DNA from: Enterococcus haemoperoxidus ATCC BAA-382 | GTDB lineage: Bacteria > Bacillota > Bacilli > Lactobacillales > Enterococcaceae | Assembly: GCF_000407165.1 (NCBI RefSeq) | Contig: NZ_KE136479.1 | Coordinates: 2,243,464 to 2,307,463, forward strand | DNA: 64,000 nt | Direction: 5' to 3' | Part shown: piece after piece, positions 16,749 through 25,832 of the stretch | How positions within the stretch are numbered: position 1 is the stretch's first letter | Layout: each line of letters opens with the position of its first letter | Notes under the pieces: generated by a model | What the model saw: only the letters and a program-made list of their open reading frames with translations | Databases searched by the model: none | Told to the model about the DNA's origin: nothing | Made by a program: the position numbers and the translations under genes

Positions 16749-18491
16749 TTACATTCTTTTACTTTTTTTAAAAAGAATAACAACTATAGTACTCAAACAA
16801 AGGCTGCCAAGGAAGAATAAATAATTCATAGTGATTTCCCCAGCTTTAGGCAAGGTCTTGTCTTTTGGCACACTGTTATTATTTTTCTCTACAGGATTAT
16901 TCTCACTGCTATCTTGTGGAGGTTTAGGTGTTTCTGCTTTTTTATTTTCGACGATGACTTCTAATGGTCCCGCTTGTTCCGACGTAATTTCAAAAGGAAT
17001 TGGTTCTTTTGTTGAAATATAGCCTGTTAAAGCCTGTGTTTCAATAAATTGATATTTCCCAAGTGCTAGATCTTGAACGATCAGCTGACCATTTTTATCT
17101 GTCGTAAATCCAGTTTGAAGTGTATTTCCATTATGATCTTGAAGCTCAAATACAACACCTGCTAAGGCTTCTTTCGTCATTTGATCGATTTTTAGCAGTT
17201 GGACACTCCCTCGGACTGCTTCAGCTTTATTGATCACTTTTTTTAAAGCTATTTTATTTTGAAAATCACTTGAAGAAATATGAATCGGCGTGGTGTCTAT
17301 TATAAAACCAATTGGTGCTTTCGTCTCTATCAAGGTATAGTCTTCCTGTAGTAAATTAGTGATTTCCCCCACACCTTGTTCATTCGTGATGATTTGACCA
17401 ATTTGCTCGTTAGTTGAATCTTTATAGACATCAAATTCAGCACCTGCTAAAACAGCACCCTCCTCTGATATTTTCAATAGTTGAATAGTGAATACTTCAC
17501 CTGTTCCAGTTCCACTTCCATCGGAATACTGTGTTTTAGACTCTTTTGAATCGATTGTTACTTGATTACTTTCTAAAGTAGCAAGATTAGAAAATTCTTC
17601 TTGATCTTGTACTTGATGATCGATCGTCGTATCGTAAGAAATAAGATAACCGATTCCTTTAGGCATATCACCAAAATCGACCGTAAAGCCACTTGACAGA
17701 TACTTGATTGTTACTTGATCTGTAATATCTGTTTTATTCACTGGATTATCAAAAATGCCTTTATCAGCATCTGGAAATTCTGCTGACGTTACTTTAATCG
17801 ATCCCGGAACTAACGTATAGTTATCCGTTTTAAATGTATCTGTAACTACAGCGTTAGGAAATTCCTGTCCACTAGCGTTTACTCGAACTTCCCAATACAG
17901 TGTACGCGAATCTGATGAGAACCAAGACCATTTATTGATGACTTCATTTGGATCATCGGTTGCTTCTTCCACTTCTATTTCAGTAGACACTTCAGTTGTT
18001 TTGTTGATAGGAAAAACAAGTTTGATCGTACCATATTCATCGATCATCTGTTTATCGAAACGGGTTAAAAATTGCAACGTTCCTTTAACATTGGAATGCG
18101 TTTCAACAAAATCAGTATAGGTTAATAAGACTGTTTTTGAGCCTTTGTCCGCAACAGCAGTGGCTACAACCGAGCCATTTTCATCCAGCACATCAAAAGA
18201 CAAACTATTTACCAAATCTAATGCATCAGGCAGCTCGATCAATGTTGTATCCCCTGCTTTGGCACTTCCATTTGGAATACTCCAGTCCATATGAACCTGA
18301 ATAATATCCCATGATTTAAATGAGGTTTGATCTTCTCCCTTTTCATTGGTGATTTTCACATTTTGAATCACATCATCCAGTTCTTTTCCTTGAGCGTTTG
18401 TTTCGAAAAACACAACTGAACTAATCAAAGCAAAAAATAAAGTGACAATAAAAATAAAAGTCATCCCTAGTTTATTATACTTTTTTCCCAT
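16749..18491 (-). CDS. Sortase-anchored Cna_B-type surface adhesin
   Basis: 580 residues. The start at 18491 is chosen because AGGGAG lies 7 bases upstream; an ATG 6 codons earlier precedes that site. A hydrophobic signal peptide covers about residues 8-32. An N-terminal adhesin region of roughly 300 residues is followed by two SpaA/Cna_B-like domains, one from about QLLKISEEGAVLAGAEFDVY and one from QLLKIDQMTKEALAGVVFEL. Next come a Pro/Asn-rich wall spacer and a sorting signal at 547-580, LPKAGE plus helix plus KKSKRM. The sorting motif has Ala in place of Thr. It interrupts the recR-tmk neighbourhood of the replication block. Confidence 0.88.
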   Translation of the reverse strand: MGKKYNKLGMTFIFIVTLFFALISSVVFFETNAQGKELDDVIQNVKITNEKGEDQTSFKSWDIIQVHMDWSIPNGSAKAGDTTLIELPDALDLVNSLSFDVLDENGSVVATAVADKGSKTVLLTYTDFVETHSNVKGTLQFLTRFDKQMIDEYGTIKLVFPINKTTEVSTEIEVEEATDDPNEVINKWSWFSSDSRTLYWEVRVNASGQEFPNAVVTDTFKTDNYTLVPGSIKVTSAEFPDADKGIFDNPVNKTDITDQVTIKYLSSGFTVDFGDMPKGIGYLISYDTTIDHQVQDQEEFSNLATLESNQVTIDSKESKTQYSDGSGTGTGEVFTIQLLKISEEGAVLAGAEFDVYKDSTNEQIGQIITNEQGVGEITNLLQEDYTLIETKAPIGFIIDTTPIHISSSDFQNKIALKKVINKAEAVRGSVQLLKIDQMTKEALAGVVFELQDHNGNTLQTGFTTDKNGQLIVQDLALGKYQFIETQALTGYISTKEPIPFEITSEQAGPLEVIVENKKAETPKPPQDSSENNPVEKNNNSVPKDKTLPKAGEITMNYLFFLGSLCLSTIVVILFKKSKRM

Positions 18492-18716
18492 TTTACATCT
18501 CCCTGTCATCTAGTTTTCTATCATTTTCATTCCAAAAATATATTTTCTTTCTTATTTTAAATCAAATGAAAACGAATTCCACTTATAACATTAATTATAA
18601 AACAATAAAAAGCATATAATGTATTTATTTTATTAAAAAAACAAATTATAAAAACATCTATAGTATATCTTCATTTAGTTTAGGCATAAAACATTGTATT
18701 CCTAGTATTTTAAACA

Positions 18717-18725
18717 TGCTATAAT
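18717..18725 (+). promoter_or_regulatory. Extended -10 promoter of the O-methyltransferase gene
   Basis: TGCTATAAT is a perfect extended -10 element (TG at 18717, TATAAT at 18720-18725) about 40 bp before the start codon. No good -35 hexamer is needed or seen. Confidence 0.6.
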
Positions 18726-18763
18726 CACTGTAGAAACACCAATAAAAACTGGGAGTGATTTAT

Positions 18764-19429
18764 TTGGACAAATTATTTGCAGCAGTTGATGATTATTTTA
18801 TTGAAAAACTGGTTGAGAATGATCCTATTTTTGATCAAATTTTGGCTAATAACCAAAAATACCAGTTACCTCCTCATGACGTATCCCCTTCTCAAGGGAA
18901 ATTTTTGTATCTTCTTGCGAAAATCAAAGGAGCAAAGCGTATTTTAGAAATTGGCACACTTGGTGGGTACAGTACACTTTGGTTTGCGAAAGCGTTAAGT
19001 CACGATGGAGAAGTAATCTCACTTGAATTTGACACAAAACATGCTGAAGTGGCGAAAGAAAATTTAGCTCTTGCAGGTGTTTCTGATAAAACGAACATTT
19101 TAGTAGGTGCAGCTTCTGACAGCTTAGAAAAAATGGTACAAGCTCAGACACCTGCTTTCGATTTAATTTTTATTGATGCAGATAAAGAAAATAACTCCGT
19201 TTATTTGAAATATGCACTACAACTCGCACGTCCTGGTACTATTATCATTGGTGACAATGTTGTGCGGGATGGTGCTGTTATTGATACAACTAGTTCTGAT
19301 GGAAGAGTGAATGGCGTCCGATCTTTTGTGGATGATTTGAGCAATTCTTCAAGATTGACTTCGACTGCTATAGAAACCGTTGGTGTAAAAGGTTACGATG
19401 GTTTTACTATTAGTATTGTTGAAAAATAA
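18764..19429 (+). CDS. SAM-dependent O-methyltransferase (family 3)
   Basis: 221 residues from a TTG start at 18764. GGGAGTGA at 18751-18758 is the ribosome binding site; the in-frame GTG at 18755 lies inside it and is rejected. The Rossmann SAM motif is ILEIGTLGGYSTLW, followed by acidic ISLEFD and DLIFIDADKENN. It belongs with catechol/caffeoyl-CoA-type O-methyltransferases; the substrate is unknown. It is convergent with recR and separate from the adhesin gene. Confidence 0.88.
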   Translation: MDKLFAAVDDYFIEKLVENDPIFDQILANNQKYQLPPHDVSPSQGKFLYLLAKIKGAKRILEIGTLGGYSTLWFAKALSHDGEVISLEFDTKHAEVAKENLALAGVSDKTNILVGAASDSLEKMVQAQTPAFDLIFIDADKENNSVYLKYALQLARPGTIIIGDNVVRDGAVIDTTSSDGRVNGVRSFVDDLSNSSRLTSTAIETVGVKGYDGFTISIVEK

Positions 19430-19434
19430 AGAAT

Positions 19435-19482
19435 AAAAAAACAGCTTCAGTTATGCGTCGTCCACATAACTGAAGCTGTTTT
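19435..19482. terminator. Bidirectional terminator between the O-methyltransferase and recR
   Basis: ACAGCTTCAGTTATG (19441-19455) is perfectly complementary to CATAACTGAAGCTGT (19465-19479), with A and T runs outside. Confidence 0.9.
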
Positions 19483-19490
19483 CTATTCTT

Positions 19491-20087
19491 TTAAAGTTCA
19501 CGACGTCCTTCTACGGCTTTAAGTAATGTCACTTCATCTGCGTATTCAATATCACTACCAACAGACAAGCCATGAGCCAACCTTGTGACAGTGATTCCAG
19601 CCGGTTTAATCAAACGAGAAAGATACATTGCTGTGGCTTCACCTTCTGTTGTAGCGTTGGTTGCGATGATTACTTCTTTGACTTCATCATCATGTAGCCT
19701 TTGGATCAATGAAGCAATATTGATATCTTCCGGACCAGTCCCTTCCATCGGTGATAATACACCGTGAAGAACATGATACAACCCATGATACTCACGCATT
19801 TTCTCCATTGCCATAACATCTTTAGGTTCTTCGACTACTAAAATAATACTACGATCCCTCGTTGTATCTTGGCAAATTTCACAAGGATCTTCCTCCGTAA
19901 TGTTGCCGCAAATACTACAAAAGTGCAAATCACGTTTTACACTGATCAACGCTTTGGCAAATGCATTTACGTCTTCTTCTTTCATATCTAATGTATAAAA
20001 AGCTAAACGAACAGCCGTTTTTTGGCCGATTCCTGGCAATTTCATGTAGCTTTCAACTAGTTTGGCGATGGGTTCTGGATAATGCAT
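19491..20087 (-). CDS. recR: Recombination mediator protein RecR
   Basis: 198 residues from [19 protein letters not shown] at 20087, the standard RecR start and length; a TTG four codons earlier also fits the frame. It contains a helix-hairpin-helix, the C4 zinc finger [16 protein letters not shown], and a Toprim domain with [12 protein letters not shown]. It works with RecO/RecF to load RecA on gaps. It normally follows ebfC directly; here a 1.4-kb stretch of decayed mobile DNA separates them. Confidence 0.95.
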   Translation of the reverse strand: MHYPEPIAKLVESYMKLPGIGQKTAVRLAFYTLDMKEEDVNAFAKALISVKRDLHFCSICGNITEEDPCEICQDTTRDRSIILVVEEPKDVMAMEKMREYHGLYHVLHGVLSPMEGTGPEDINIASLIQRLHDDEVKEVIIATNATTEGEATAMYLSRLIKPAGITVTRLAHGLSVGSDIEYADEVTLLKAVEGRREL

Positions 20088-20109
20088 AATTTCTAACAAT
20101 TCCTTTCAT

Positions 20110-20404
20110 AACAAGCATCCACAGAATGATTCTTTTGTTAAGGTAACAAACAGGGTAACAAAACAATGAATATAATTCAAGTCCATTCGTGTCATTTTCT
20201 TGTATTTTATCGAGATAGTAACGCATAGTTATTTTAGCATTCTCATGTCTAAGCTGATTGTCTTTCTCTTTTTCATTTTTTACGTAATTCTAAGTTACAA
20301 CCTTTTTCTACCAATGTATATTCCTTTGCACTTCAGAAAATTCTTCTTGCTTGTGTTTAGTTAAAACCATAGCTCTCAATATCTTTTATAGTTATGGTTT
20401 TCAT
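20110..20404 (-). pseudogene. Relic of a DUF3173 gene fused to an integrase C-terminal tail
   Basis: On the minus strand from ATG 20404, one frame reads MKTITIKDIESYGFN, stop, TQARRIF, stop, SAKEYTLVEKGCNLELR. This resembles the small DUF3173 protein that accompanies tyrosine integrases of Tn916/ICE-like elements. After a frame change, LRHENAKITMRYYLDKIQEND follows, with the layout of an integrase C-terminus including a possible active-site tyrosine. AAAGGTGTGG precedes the ATG. Most of the integrase is deleted. The family assignment is from memory and untested. Confidence 0.55.
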
Positions 20405-20431
20405 TTTACCACACCTTTCAGTTAAAAATAA

Positions 20432-20458
20432 AAAAGCTTCCTTTTTAAGATAGCTTTT
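20432..20458 (-). terminator. Terminator in the relic region
   Basis: AAAAGCT and AGCTTTT pair with further inner complementarity, with a T-rich run on the minus strand. The surrounding 20459-20640 stretch shows no gene. Confidence 0.5.
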
Positions 20459-20640
20459 CGTTCTATAAAAAGTAATTATTATCCTTATTCGATATAGTTG
20501 GTATTTTCAACACCATTAAAAATCATTAAGCATCACATTAATATATTACTAACTAAGGCAACAAATAATTTACTACTATAGACCATTTCAACTATTTTTT
20601 TCTTAATCAATCCTCCAAATTTCCATGAGCAATAATAAAA

Positions 20641-20668
20641 ATAGCCTTTCCTTTTTTGAAAAGACTAT
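20641..20668 (-). terminator. Terminator after the frameshifted membrane gene
   Basis: On the minus strand ATAGTCTTTTC pairs with GGAAAGGCTAT around AAAAAA, then TTTTTATT. Confidence 0.6.
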
Positions 20669-20682
20669 CTAAATAATACTAT

Positions 20683-21113
20683 TTACTCGAAAAAATTATC
20701 ATGCTCAGTAGTGATAAACTCCGTTTTACTCCATCTTGTACCATAAGGAAGATATTCACTACTAAATTTATACTTCTGCTTTCCTTCACTTGTTTTATAT
20801 ACTAGAACAAGATTTCCATCACTAGGTATTGCCTTATCATAATACAACGTTTTTTTATCCCCAACTTTTAACTTAGGACAACTTACAAGAAGTGTATCAT
20901 TTGAAGTAATTGTCAAGTTGGATTCAGATACTGTTAAACTTTGATATATCATTACATCTTTGATTTCATGTGACGACTCATTTATGATAATAAATTTATT
21001 ATCAACTGGGAAGATTTCTGCATGAAAGAGACGTAGATACTTGTATAAAAATATTGAGAATACTATTACTATAACCATTACGAATAAATTTTTTTTGATT
21101 TAAATACCTTCAT
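20683..21113 (-). pseudogene. Membrane-anchored hypothetical protein, frameshifted in an A8 tract
   Basis: The open frame 20683-21078 gives 131 residues that begin inside a membrane helix. A well-placed start lies at 21113: AAAGGTGAT then ATG, reading MKVFKSKK before a run of eight A (T8 at 21089-21096 on the plus strand). With nine A the frame would join exactly to NLFVMVIVIVFSIFLY and the rest, giving a 143-residue protein with one N-terminal anchor and an extracellular domain. As written the gene is broken. This could be a sequencing error, a real mutation, or phase variation. No family is recognised. Confidence 0.6.
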
Positions 21114-21125
21114 CCTATCACCTTT

Positions 21126-21399
21126 CTACTGATGATAAACGGTTCCCGTAAATCCTGCTCCTGTTGTTGCGATTAATCCTGTACGAGAACTATTCAATTT
21201 ATACAAACGTCTGTTAAATATCATCTTTACAGTGCACTCAGCCATGTCTTTGGCTACAGGTCTTCTTCCTTACATACCTAATGCGTGAAGCTATTAAAAC
21301 AACTGAAGACTATTTAATCCAACAAGCTGGGACAAACCGTTCAATAAATTAATCGATCATCTAAAGAAAATTTCTAACTATTTAAAAGAAGCTGATTAG
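21126..21399. other. Decayed coding fragments between ebfC and recR
   Basis: On the minus strand 21269-21126 is open for 47 codons (ending GLIATTGAGFTGTVYHQ) without a start or binding site. On the plus strand from 21281, MREAIKTTEDYLIQQAGTNRS shifts frame into NKLIDHLKKISNYLKEAD and stops at 21399. Both look like gene ends left by deletion. I cannot name either. They lie between the ebfC 3' end and the DUF3173/integrase relic. Confidence 0.4.
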
Positions 21400-21426
21400 T
21401 TTTTATTCTAAAGTCAAAAAAAAGCC

Positions 21427-21455
21427 GAGACAAATGCTTGAACAGCATTTATCTC
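21427..21455 (-). terminator. Terminator after ebfC
   Basis: GAGACAAATGCT and AGCATTTATCTC pair with one mismatch around five bases. The minus strand continues into a T run. Confidence 0.65.
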
Positions 21456-21481
21456 AACTTCATTTATCGCTATTCCCTGTC

Positions 21482-21796
21482 CTAAAATCCAGGCATTCCT
21501 TTAGCATATTTCCCCATAGTTGCTTCAGTTTCTTTTTCTACTTTCGTCAATGCATCATTTACTGCCATGATCACAAGATCTTGCAGCATTTCTACATCTT
21601 CTGGGTCCACAACATCTTCTTTGATCGAGATGTCTTTCATTTTACGATCACCAGTAAAAGTGGCTGTTACTAATTGATTTGTTGCTTCACCAACAAATTC
21701 ACGCACATTTAATTCCGCTTGTGCTTTTTCCATATCTTTTTGCATTTTTTGGACTTGTTTCATCATTCCTTGCATATTTCCCATGCCTCGCATCAT
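21482..21796 (-). CDS. ebfC: Nucleoid-associated protein YbaB/EbfC
   Basis: 104 residues, full length. It is a methionine/glutamine-rich coiled coil starting [19 protein letters not shown] and ending [11 protein letters not shown]. The family forms DNA-binding dimers. It follows dnaX by 15 bp, as in most bacteria. The expected next gene, recR, is displaced by the relic region. Confidence 0.95.
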   Translation of the reverse strand: MMRGMGNMQGMMKQVQKMQKDMEKAQAELNVREFVGEATNQLVTATFTGDRKMKDISIKEDVVDPEDVEMLQDLVIMAVNDALTKVEKETEATMGKYAKGMPGF

Positions 21797-21811
21797 AACT
21801 ATCGTCTCCTC

Positions 21812-23566
21812 TTAATCGTTTATTACTTCAACAAGCGCTTCGCCAAACATCGCGATCGCTTCGTCTACTACTTGATTGTTTACTTGTGCTGCCGGTTCTT
21901 CTTCTGTCAGTAAATGATTTTCTTCATTACTAATAGGTCGATCTTCATTTGCTGGATCTCCCGGTGTTTCTTTATTTTGACTGATAAATGACTGGCGTAG
22001 CTTTGGCCAGCTTTCTTTTGTGATACAAACCATATCTGGTGCATAATTGTTCACCAAACGGCTTAAATTATTATGAACTGCTAACTGCATTTCCTCATCT
22101 TCCATGGCTCGGCCACAGACGATTTCATACTCAAATGCAATGACTATACCATTTGGACTAGCTGCAACTGGCTCACTTGCTTTGAGCATAGCTCTTTGGG
22201 TCACAGACATCATTTGCAATAAATCATCCCAAACATTTTTTACGTTCAATAAATGATCTTTTGTCGCTTCATTCAACACTTTGTACACAAGCTCAGTTGG
22301 AATCCGTAATGCATTTTTACTACTTGTAGCTCGTACTGCTTTAACAGGTTCCGCTTCTTTGGCCACAACACCAGTTTTCTTCAACTCTGTTAATTCTTTT
22401 TGCAACTGTTCGATTTGCTGCTGTAATCCGCTGATCTCAGCTGTTGAGATTGGTTGTACCTCATCCAATATTTCTACTGTTTTTTTTACATTTTTTGCCA
22501 GCTTAACAGTTGCTACTTCTAGATAAATATTCGCATTGTTCGTAAAGCGGATATCATTTTGAGTATCACTTAAAATTTGGATCAATTGGTAAATTTTCTC
22601 AGCTGCAGTTTGACCTGCTATTTCTTTGAATTTTTCTGTTAGATTTCCGACTTTTTCTGCTAAAAGATTTGGTGCTTGCTGAAACATAAGTAAATCACGA
22701 CAATATAATAACAAATCTTCTAAAAATCTTCGTGCCTCTTTACCAGAGCTAAGAATAGTCTCTAATTGTTCTAATGCTTGTTCAACGTCACCTGTTACAC
22801 AGCTTGAAATATAGTGATCCATCATTTCATACGTTAAACTACCAGTTACTTGCATCGCATCTTTTAATGTAACTTTTTCATCGCTAAATGAAATCGTCTG
22901 ATCCAAAATACTTAAAGCATCCCGCATCCCGCCTTCAGCCGCTCGTCCGATTACATATAAAGCCTGCTCTTCAAAATCAACATCGATCTGTTTTAGAATA
23001 TAGCCTAGATGATCCACAATATCTTGTGTACTGATTCGTTTAAAATCAAAACGTTGCGTTCTTGAAATAATCGTTAACGGAATCTTATGTGGCTCTGTTG
23101 TCGCTAAAATAAAAATAACATTTTGTGGTGGTTCTTCTAATGTCTTTAATAACGCATTAAACGCCCCTGTCGACAACATATGTACTTCATCGATGATATA
23201 CACTTTGTATTCAGCTTGTGTCGGCGCGTATTTTGCTTTATCACGGATATCACGAATTTCTTCTACCCCGTTATTGCTCGCCGCATCGATCTCGATTACA
23301 TCATTCAAACGTCCTTCTGTGATTGCAACACAGGTTTCACATTCATTACACGGTTCTCCATCTACGCTATGTTTACAGTTGATTGCTTTAGCAAAAATTT
23401 TCGCCGCACTTGTCTTTCCTGTTCCTCTTGGGCCGGTAAACAAATAGGCATGTGAGGTTTTCTTTTGGATGATCGCATTTTTTAACGTCTGCGTGATTGC
23501 TTTTTGTCCAACAACATCATCAAAACGCTGTGAACGCCAAACACGATACAAAGCTTGATAAGCCAT
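21812..23566 (-). CDS. dnaX: DNA polymerase III gamma/tau subunit
   Basis: 584 residues. AAA+ clamp-loader ATPase with Walker A GPRGTGKTS near 45-53, the four zinc cysteines in CKHSVDGEPCNECETC, the box YIIDEVHMLSTGAFNALLKTLEEPP, and sensor ILATTEPHKIP. The tau-specific C-terminal third has a coiled coil near QQQIEQLQKELTELKK and the polymerase/helicase-binding domain. An acidic tail ends the protein. It starts after GGGAGGGG. The 134 bp upstream hold no SRP RNA, which sits here in some Bacilli. Confidence 0.96.
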   Translation of the reverse strand: MAYQALYRVWRSQRFDDVVGQKAITQTLKNAIIQKKTSHAYLFTGPRGTGKTSAAKIFAKAINCKHSVDGEPCNECETCVAITEGRLNDVIEIDAASNNGVEEIRDIRDKAKYAPTQAEYKVYIIDEVHMLSTGAFNALLKTLEEPPQNVIFILATTEPHKIPLTIISRTQRFDFKRISTQDIVDHLGYILKQIDVDFEEQALYVIGRAAEGGMRDALSILDQTISFSDEKVTLKDAMQVTGSLTYEMMDHYISSCVTGDVEQALEQLETILSSGKEARRFLEDLLLYCRDLLMFQQAPNLLAEKVGNLTEKFKEIAGQTAAEKIYQLIQILSDTQNDIRFTNNANIYLEVATVKLAKNVKKTVEILDEVQPISTAEISGLQQQIEQLQKELTELKKTGVVAKEAEPVKAVRATSSKNALRIPTELVYKVLNEATKDHLLNVKNVWDDLLQMMSVTQRAMLKASEPVAASPNGIVIAFEYEIVCGRAMEDEEMQLAVHNNLSRLVNNYAPDMVCITKESWPKLRQSFISQNKETPGDPANEDRPISNEENHLLTEEEPAAQVNNQVVDEAIAMFGEALVEVIND

Positions 23567-23661
23567 AATTTACCCCTCCCTCGAAATTTCACTATATTCT
23601 ATTATACGTGATTTTTATGGATAAGGCATTAAAAAAAGCGAACTCATTAAAAAATTCTTTC

Positions 23662-23690
23662 AAAAAAAGCCCCGACTCCTGTCAGGACTT
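23662..23690 (-). terminator. Terminator after the YiaA/B-like gene
   Basis: On the minus strand AAGTCCTGAC pairs with GTCGGGGCTT (two U-G pairs) around a 4-base loop, then seven T. Confidence 0.75.
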
Positions 23691-23700
23691 TCTTTATTTA

Positions 23701-23979
23701 TTAAATATGAGTATCTGTTTCTTCTTTTTTTATTACTCCATCGTTCGCTCGGAACATTTGATTGTAACGTTCTTCGTCTTCTTGATTGTCTCTGATCACT
23801 TTTGAAAGTGTAAAAGAGGAAGAAATCAATCCAACTGATCCCATCAAATAGTAGCCTTTAACCATTAACGGCTCTTTTAATGTGTATAACCCAATCAACA
23901 TCAATGCCACGAAAAAGGCAAATGATCCCCAACTTAGAAAGACAAATGCAGGTGTGTTTCTGTATGCTTTCTTTTTCAT
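23701..23979 (-). CDS. YiaA/YiaB two-helix membrane protein
   Basis: 92 residues with two membrane helices, about 10-32 and 40-60. The pattern RNTPAFVFLSWGSFAFFVALMLIGL ... KGYYLMGSVGLISSSFTLSKVIRD matches the yiaA/B two-helix domain, ending in the conserved K-x-RD. The tail is acidic and cytoplasmic. Function is unknown for the family. It is a single gene with its own terminator. Confidence 0.75.
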   Translation of the reverse strand: MKKKAYRNTPAFVFLSWGSFAFFVALMLIGLYTLKEPLMVKGYYLMGSVGLISSSFTLSKVIRDNQEDEERYNQMFRANDGVIKKEETDTHI

Positions 23980-24098
23980 AATTCTCTCCTTTAAATATAA
24001 TAATACTTTTTTAGTATAACATTACTATTTATTAAATGACAATCATTATTTTAATTTCAAAAAAATAATTAAATTGGAGAATTAATTCAAATAACAGA

Positions 24099-25592
24099 TC
24101 AAACATTTAAATAAGCAATATCTTTAGGCAAAACTAATCGTCTTTTATCGATATATTTTCGTAGGTCCGTAATATTTTTAAATGACGGGATGTCTTCTAC
24201 AATCATGTTGACCTCTTCTGCTACCGTTTCAATTGCATAATTTGACACATACAAATCATAATTTTGACCAGATCCGACCACTAGCTGATCATAAAAATGA
24301 CTCTCTTGGACAAAAAGATTAACCTTGTTTCGAAAGTTTTCTTTCAGAACAGAACTCAGTAACTGAGCATGCTCCTTCCCCAAATCGCTCAAAACCAAAA
24401 CAGATAATTGATGCCTCATTTCATCTGTAAGTTTGCTAAGGTCTTGCCAACGGATTGCCATTTCATGAAGAATACTATCTAAATACATACTTTTCCATGG
24501 GAATTTCATTTTATCTTCCAACACACCTAATGCTTTTTTGACAACCTCTGTAAAAACAATAAAGTTCTGTTTGATTGCTCGGCTAGAATATAAGTAACGA
24601 TCATAGACCATAAATTTTTTATAGGGAAACATCTTGTGTTTTGCATAGATGTACTCGATCAAACGAACAATACTTACTCTACTTTGTTCTGAAATAGAGA
24701 TAGAAAGTGCTTCTTTAATTGTCGTTACCAAATTTTCCGCTTGATGAATAACATTTAACTTCTCCTGTTCATTATCCCAACCAAAATCCCACCAAAAAAT
24801 AGAATAACAAAAATCTTCATACCAATTATCAGGAAGAACGACATTTAATGGTGCTGCAATCTCTTCTACATCAGCTTGATACTTCTTCACATCAATCGTC
24901 GTTTTTACAAAGCTATTGATTGGATCTTTTCTATTTTGAATCAAAAATCCTTGTCTTTCTCTAATAATAGTAACAGCAATTGAATACGCTAAATGGACGA
25001 TTTGACTATCATTCAATTCTAGTTCGAATTTTTTATTGATCTTATTCGACAACCTAAAGACCTTCTCTCGATCTAGATGAAAGGGCCATTCTCGAATTCC
25101 ATATACCTCAATAAAATAGCAAGTAAAAAAATAGCGAATCTGTCGTTCGTCTTTACCATGAACAAAATAAGGTGAACGACTCATTTGAATATTGCGATCT
25201 TTTAACGCTGAACTAATTATATTGGACAAACGATATAAACTAGAATTGCTTAAAAATAAATTTTTCTCCCAGAATGATGCAGGCTGCATGGGATCAAAAA
25301 AAATTGACTCTAATAAGGAAAAAGCATTTGACTCTTGCATAATTTCAATATAAATTTCATGAATTGAACGATGTGGCGAAGTGATCAAACGAATACCATG
25401 TTTTCTTGACGTTTCTATCGTCAGATAATCTGACCAGCGATCTTCTATGTACTGACAATCCAACATGATCGTTTTTTTTGAGCAATTGATACTTTCAGCT
25501 AAATAATCCGAGGTGACCCAGCTTTTTGGTCCATTTAACAAGTTCAACAACAAGACTCTTCGATGCATAGATGGTGATAATAATCTTTCCAT
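24099..25592 (-). CDS. Mga-type helix-turn-helix transcriptional regulator
   Basis: 497 residues from the ATG at 25592, chosen for GAGGAGA 5 bases upstream. An N-terminal winged-helix region (WVTSDYLAESINCSKKTIMLDCQYIEDRW) is followed by a long PRD/Mga-like helical body and a C-terminal EIIB-like segment near LSVLVLSDLGKEHAQLLSSVLKENF. This is the layout of the Mga/AtxA virulence regulators, which respond to sugar-PTS phosphorylation. It is divergent from the secreted Ig/sortase-like gene at 25833, its most likely target. Confidence 0.85.
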   Translation of the reverse strand: MERLLSPSMHRRVLLLNLLNGPKSWVTSDYLAESINCSKKTIMLDCQYIEDRWSDYLTIETSRKHGIRLITSPHRSIHEIYIEIMQESNAFSLLESIFFDPMQPASFWEKNLFLSNSSLYRLSNIISSALKDRNIQMSRSPYFVHGKDERQIRYFFTCYFIEVYGIREWPFHLDREKVFRLSNKINKKFELELNDSQIVHLAYSIAVTIIRERQGFLIQNRKDPINSFVKTTIDVKKYQADVEEIAAPLNVVLPDNWYEDFCYSIFWWDFGWDNEQEKLNVIHQAENLVTTIKEALSISISEQSRVSIVRLIEYIYAKHKMFPYKKFMVYDRYLYSSRAIKQNFIVFTEVVKKALGVLEDKMKFPWKSMYLDSILHEMAIRWQDLSKLTDEMRHQLSVLVLSDLGKEHAQLLSSVLKENFRNKVNLFVQESHFYDQLVVGSGQNYDLYVSNYAIETVAEEVNMIVEDIPSFKNITDLRKYIDKRRLVLPKDIAYLNV

Positions 25593-25709
25593 TTTGTCTC
25601 CTCTTTTCACCTTTTTTTATTTTTCTTCAAATTTTTCCAGTAGTTAAGATTTTTTTGAAGAAATCCCTATCTAACAATAATTATAGCATCTTCCTACCCT
25701 TTTTTGAAC

Positions 25710-25737
25710 TAAACCAAAGCGCAACTCAATTGGTTTA
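25710..25737. promoter_or_regulatory. Inverted repeat between the Mga regulator and the Ig/sortase-like gene
   Basis: TAAACCAA (25710-25717) and TTGGTTTA (25730-25737) are perfect 8-bp arms, 12 bp apart, in the 240-bp divergent intergenic region. They could be a regulator binding site. No T run follows, so a terminator is unlikely. Confidence 0.45.
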
Positions 25738-25832
25738 TTTAAAAGTGGGTCTTATTATAAAAATATAAAAGCGCGGATTTAAAATTTATCGATAAATGGA
25801 AAATCTCACCACAATTTTTGGAGGGGTTCTAC

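Noticed and set aside
23567-23700. SRP RNA (scRNA) gene upstream of dnaX
   Set aside because: Some Bacilli have it here, but the 134 bp show only a promoter-like region and the terminator of the neighbouring gene, with no SRP Alu or domain IV motifs.
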